NCBI GenBank assembly: GCA_963737575.1
Contig: CAVTTJ010000003.1
Span: forward strand, 212,338-276,337
Length of the DNA: 64,000 nucleotides
Source of the DNA: VRUE01 sp963737575
GTDB taxonomy: Bacteria > Actinomycetota > Thermoleophilia > Solirubrobacterales > 70-9
Direction: 5' to 3'
The translations under genes and the position numbers were made by a program. The notes beneath the pieces are model-generated. The model was not told where the DNA came from, ran no database searches, and worked only from the letters and a program-made list of their open reading frames with translations. Positions 60,227 to 64,000 of this stretch are shown here, piece by piece; position 1 is the first letter of the stretch; each line of letters starts with the position of its first letter.

Positions 60227-63043
60227 CTAGCCGCTCGAGCGCCGACGACCCGTGTGGCGTCGGCTCGCTCGCCGCTGCTTCGACTTCGATGAGCAGGCGG
60301 TCTTCAGCACGACGCGCTGGCTGGTGACTTTGCCGTTTTGGGCGGTGAAATCGACCGAGGCCGCAGGCGGTCGCGCGCAGAGGCTTTGCGTGTTGGAGAG
60401 GTAGCCCCGCTTGCCGCCGAAGAGAGTGAGCTGGAAGTGGCCGATCGGCACGTCGGGGATGACAGGAACGGTAGTGCGCAGCCGGCCGGGCCCGACCGTT
60501 TCCGATTCAGCCTGGGGGATGACGGTGACCTGGCCGCCGAGGATGAACGCGACGTGGGGCAGCTGGCCGTAGCCCGAAACGGCATAGGCGAGGCCCTCGA
60601 GGGGCTTTTCAAGCAGCGGGGTTTCGTCCTTAACGGTGCCGATCGGCTGGCGCCCCGCGCAGTGCCCTGGTTCGAGTTCCGTTTTGGAGCAGATGTTCCC
60701 AAGGTGGCGCTGGTCGATCTCGAAAGCCCTGGGCAGCGTCACAGTCACCGAGTGAAGGTTCGCATCGCCCGCACGTGTCCTGAGGTCGAATCGCACCGAG
60801 GGGTTCTTGGCGCGACCTGTGAACTTGTGGCCGCCGAGCTGCGCGATCGTCATCTTCGGGGCGAAGGGGAGCGATGCGCAGTTGTCGACGTGGAAGTAGG
60901 AAGAGAAGGCGGCGACCGTCCCCTGGTCGCCGATCCCCTGGGACGCGACCGAGAGCGGCGAGCAGTTGGTCGGGTTGATCATGAATCGTTCGCGATCGAT
61001 TTTGACGCGGATCTCCCGCATCCGAATCGGGATGCCGCCGATGATCTGCGGCACCGCTTCCGAGTCGGCGACCACGTGGGCGTCGCGCGGGTCGATGTGC
61101 AGAGCGACCCGAACGACGACGGTTCCGTAGTCATAGGGCCCGGCGAGGGCGGGGGTGATCGCCACCAGACTCAGTGGCGCTCCCTGGAAGGGGCCGGAGA
61201 GGTAGATCCGCCCCACGGCGTGGAAGGGATGGGACCCGGGGCCCGCGGCGACGTTCGAGGTGCCGATTTCGCTCGTCGCCGGACAGCTCGGGTGCGCCTC
61301 CTCGACCCTGCCAGGGGTGTTCGCCGCGGCGGCGATCGCCGCCTCCGGGCAGTAGGTGACCCCATGCAGGTTGGCGGTCAGGCCGGGCGGCATCGTGAAG
61401 TTCAGCTTGCCGAGGAACTGATCACCGTCTTCGCGGTCGAGCTGCAGGGTGAAGGAAGAGAAGGCGCCGCCGTCGGGATTGGAGGTGCCGGCAACGAGAC
61501 TCGGATTGAACGGGCGGGCCTGACCGGGGCAGGAGGACCCATGAGGCCCGGTGTCAAGGCCGAAGACCTGGGTCGATTCCTGTTCGGCGAGGGTCGTGTT
61601 CCAGGGGTAGAACTCGGCTTTGGTCGTGTAGATGCGGCACTGCGTCGGGGTCGCCATCAGCCCGCGATCGGACGAGAAGAGATGCAGCTGGAAGTCATCG
61701 AACGGCACCTGTGGCAGATCTTCGAAGTAGGCAGTCACCTGACCCGTCGTCGGGTTGGGTTTGACTGAGCCGACGAGCTTGGCGTTGATGCCAAAGCCAG
61801 AGGCGACCTCGAAGAGGCGGTACTGATCGCCGGGCTTTGGTTCGCCGATGTAGACGGCGCCTTCAAGACGTCCGGGGAGAGCCTGTGTGCCGATCGAGAA
61901 GGTGCCGATCTTGGCCTTGTCGGGGCAGTGGGCGGGGCCCTCCGAGCCGAAGTTCGCCTCCGCTTCGGTGCACATCGTCTGGCCGTCGGCGGCGTCGGGG
62001 TTGACCGTGAGGCCTTCCGGGAAAGTCACCACCGCCTTCTTGAGCTCGGAGGGGGACGCCGCAAATCCGAGGAACTGCGGAGCGCTCAACTCGATGTTAA
62101 GGCCCGAGGGCGCGTCTGTTTCCGCGTTGGTCGGGTTGGAGTAGAGGACGGGGTTGAAGACCTCCTTCTTGCAGTCGGTCGTTTCCGGGTACTGGGATTC
62201 CGCGCGGGATAGGTGTTCCGGGTCCTGGTAGGTCTGGACTTCGAGCGTCGTCGAGAGAGACGAGCCCGTGCAGATGGTCGGGTTGTCGGAGAGCGGGTGC
62301 GGAGGGATGCTGGCCCGAACCGGAGCTCCGAGGCAACCTGTGTCGGTCAACCCAGGGCAGTTGGCAGGACTTCCCGGGACACCTTTGGGGAAGCGCTGGG
62401 CATCGTGGCCGGATTCCGCGGGGAAGCCCCAGAAGGTAAGGCTCGCGCCCGCCAGCGGGGTCGTCTGGCTGATGTCCTGGACCGTGAACCGCAGGCCGTA
62501 GTCCGTCCCGGTTCGCACCGCCACCGGGATGTTGATCGGGATGTTCAGGACCGGGACGACGAAGGCAAAGAGTGCGGTCTGGTCTCCAAGGGCTTCGACG
62601 TCGAAGATCGGCGCGGTGCCGAGCAGCCCGGAGCTGTCATACACCGTGATAAGGCCGGCCTGTGCGTCGGGCTGGCACTGGTCGAGGGCGAAGTCGGCGG
62701 AGGAACAGTGAGTGATCGCGTATGGGTTGCCGAAGAGGCCCTCCGGAGCGTTGAAGATCACATTCTGCGCGGCCTCAGGTGTGCCGGGATTGTGGAGGGT
62801 GAAGGAGGTACCAAAGTCCGGATGGCCTCCCGCCTGGGTATCGGTGGTGGTCGTCGTGAAGGAATCGATCGCCTCGGAGGCCATCGCCCTGGGGGCAAGC
62901 GCCGCCGCCGCGAACAGGCTCAGTGCGACCCATAGCGCGACGCACAGGGCGCGATTTGGCCTGCGGCCACCGGCCGGAGTCTGAGGGCTCATCGTCTCGG
63001 CCTCCTTGCCGATTTTGGGGCTGCTCGGTCGTGGATTAGCCAT
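60227..63043 (-). CDS. Secreted four-repeat protein, family A subtype 1
   Basis: 938 aa from the ATG at 63043, which overlaps the frame-restored stop of B1 by 8 nt (ATGGCTAA), the same overlap length as at 43094; an ATG at 62992 is an alternative. A long N-region precedes the signal (ALCVALWVALSLFAAAALA). Family opening IDSFTTTTTDTQAGGHPD. Repeat markers are CSSADFALDQCQPDAQAG, HCPDKAKIGTF, SCPATSEIGTS and HCAGRQPIGT, with HLFSSDRGLMATPTQC and FQLTLFGGKRGYLSNTQSLC closing repeats 2 and 4. The tail is Arg/Ser/Lys-rich. Third A1 copy in the window. Confidence 0.85.
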   Translation of the reverse strand: MANPRPSSPKIGKEAETMSPQTPAGGRRPNRALCVALWVALSLFAAAALAPRAMASEAIDSFTTTTTDTQAGGHPDFGTSFTLHNPGTPEAAQNVIFNAPEGLFGNPYAITHCSSADFALDQCQPDAQAGLITVYDSSGLLGTAPIFDVEALGDQTALFAFVVPVLNIPINIPVAVRTGTDYGLRFTVQDISQTTPLAGASLTFWGFPAESGHDAQRFPKGVPGSPANCPGLTDTGCLGAPVRASIPPHPLSDNPTICTGSSLSTTLEVQTYQDPEHLSRAESQYPETTDCKKEVFNPVLYSNPTNAETDAPSGLNIELSAPQFLGFAASPSELKKAVVTFPEGLTVNPDAADGQTMCTEAEANFGSEGPAHCPDKAKIGTFSIGTQALPGRLEGAVYIGEPKPGDQYRLFEVASGFGINAKLVGSVKPNPTTGQVTAYFEDLPQVPFDDFQLHLFSSDRGLMATPTQCRIYTTKAEFYPWNTTLAEQESTQVFGLDTGPHGSSCPGQARPFNPSLVAGTSNPDGGAFSSFTLQLDREDGDQFLGKLNFTMPPGLTANLHGVTYCPEAAIAAAANTPGRVEEAHPSCPATSEIGTSNVAAGPGSHPFHAVGRIYLSGPFQGAPLSLVAITPALAGPYDYGTVVVRVALHIDPRDAHVVADSEAVPQIIGGIPIRMREIRVKIDRERFMINPTNCSPLSVASQGIGDQGTVAAFSSYFHVDNCASLPFAPKMTIAQLGGHKFTGRAKNPSVRFDLRTRAGDANLHSVTVTLPRAFEIDQRHLGNICSKTELEPGHCAGRQPIGTVKDETPLLEKPLEGLAYAVSGYGQLPHVAFILGGQVTVIPQAESETVGPGRLRTTVPVIPDVPIGHFQLTLFGGKRGYLSNTQSLCARPPAASVDFTAQNGKVTSQRVVLKTACSSKSKQRRASRRHTGRRRSSG

Positions 63044-64000
63044 GGTGGTGACTCTTCCGGTGTCGCTTGTGGTGGCGCCTGTGGCGGTGGGCATGGTGAG
63101 TTACTCCGTGGGCGGTCGCCGCCGCGTTGCCGCCGGTACCGACCGCGGTGTTGATGTCCGGGCTCCCCGGAGCCGGACTCCGGGACCGTGGCACTCATCG
63201 GAAGCCTGGCACTGATGTGGCGGGGGAGCCTGGGGGAAGCCACCGAGCTCGCGTGCGTCGTAGAGCTTTACGCGCGTGCCATTTGCATCGGCGGCGGTCA
63301 ATGTGCTGCGTGTGAAGAAGTAGGTGTCCGTGCCGTCGGCGCTGGTCCCGAGCAGGGCCGCGCCAGAGGTACCGGTGCCCGTCGAGATCAGCTCGACGCA
63401 GCCCGAAGCCTTTTCACAGGTCTGGAACCTTCCCTGTCCCGATTCGAATTCGAAGCCCTGCGGCTCCCACTCGTAGACGTCCTGCTCTTCATTCAGGTCG
63501 CGGTCGACCAGACCTTCGTTCGCGTTGAAGAAGACGCGCCCGTCGCTCGATAGGCTGGAGCCGCTCGCGGCCAGGGTTGCATCGCCCGTGGCCTGCTCGC
63601 TGGTCGGATTGCACGAGGCGCAATCGAGGTCGTCTGACGGTGCGTCGTAGCGGAACACCTCGCGCCGGGATGCGTTTTCGTAGCCGGTGAGCGGCAGGCT
63701 CGAGGTGAAGATGGCGTCGTCCCCCGACGGGGTGACCTCGAAGTCGCCGCTGTTGCGCGTACCTGCGGCGCTGACGCTGTCGATCACGAGCGGGTTGTCG
63801 GTGCTCGGGTCTGGCGGGATCTTCCCCTGACCGAACGCGGCAACTTTGCCACTGCCGGGGTTCGCTACGTTGACGTGACCGAAATCCGCCGCGACGCCGA
63901 CGGCTTTCGAAAGGATGCCTGACCCGAAGGCGACGCCTACCTGATTGCCGGATGGGTCGAACTCGACCGCGCGATTGCCCTCGTCGATGTACACGTGATC
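63036..64000 (-). CDS. Family B subtype 1 protein, 5' partial, frameshift near C-terminus
   Basis: The C-terminal third of a B1 protein; the 5' part lies beyond 64000. The visible frame starts in a propeller blade (VYIDEGNRAVEFDPSG, VANPGSGKVAAFGQGK), then DFEVTPSGDDAIFTSSLPL, LDCASCNPTSEQ, GTDTYFFTRSTL and CQASDECHGPG. Just after this motif (about 63174-63184) the frame runs into an atypical Arg/Thr end at 63101. Reading on in the -1 frame restores the family sequence SPAPGSPDINTAVGTGGNAA and a His/Arg/Lys tail ending at a TAA (63038-63036) that overlaps the A1 start. One base therefore appears lost, through mutation, sequencing error or programmed shift. Confidence 0.75.

Overview
The window is high-GC DNA (roughly 65 % G+C by eye), densely coded, with GTG/TTG starts and many 4-bp ATGA/GTGA gene overlaps. 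The protein repertoire is typical of deep-branching soil Actinobacteria of the class Thermoleophilia (Solirubrobacterales-like): many TetR regulators, large secreted beta-propeller/fibronectin-like proteins carrying an 'LPDCRAYELVSP' motif, and a YtpB-type terpene synthase. This placement is inferred from protein style, not from a marker gene.

Layout. (1) 1-5.3 kb is housekeeping: a partial SF2 helicase (-), a TlpA-like lipoprotein, an NfeD-stomatin pair, a GalT/HIT-type nucleotidyltransferase and a conserved hypothetical protein. (2) 5.3-7.7 kb holds small minus-strand genes: a secreted protein, a TetR-like protein without its DNA-binding domain, and a one-repeat secreted protein. (3) 7.9-21.6 kb is a four-gene minus-strand operon of giant secreted proteins in the order B2-A2-B1-A1. 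(4) 22.1-25.7 kb has a double TetR protein, a small barrel protein and a sigma/anti-sigma-like pair. (5) 26.3-31.7 kb is a five-gene plus-strand cluster of secreted surface proteins resembling a WxL/DUF916-type locus. (6) 31.8-33.9 kb is a TetR/MFS efflux pair with three operator-like repeats. (7) 34.0-51.7 kb is a six-gene minus-strand operon, C'-C-B2-A2-B1-A1. (8) 52.1-55.5 kb has tRNA-Arg(CCT), a second double TetR, a TetR and a YtpB-like terpene synthase. (9) 55.6-60.1 kb is an MMPL-transporter operon ending in a second one-repeat secreted protein. (10) 60.2-64.0 kb is a third B1-A1 pair running off the window.

The main theme is a paired secreted-protein system. 'A' proteins (about 900-940 aa) consist of four tandem copies of a Cys-containing domain. 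'B' proteins (about 1200-1480 aa) combine an NHL-type propeller, fibronectin-III-like domains, a TolB-like region, a CxASDECHGP-type motif and a cationic tail. B always directly precedes A, with coupled or nearly coupled translation, and B/A subtypes match (B1 with A1, B2 with A2). Two of the operons each lie opposite a divergent 431-aa double TetR gene. Both of these operons, and two other minus-strand genes, are preceded by the same 26-bp promoter-like element, with 18 of 26 positions invariant. The function of the system is unknown; the data support a coordinately regulated, duplicated cell-surface or extracellular apparatus.
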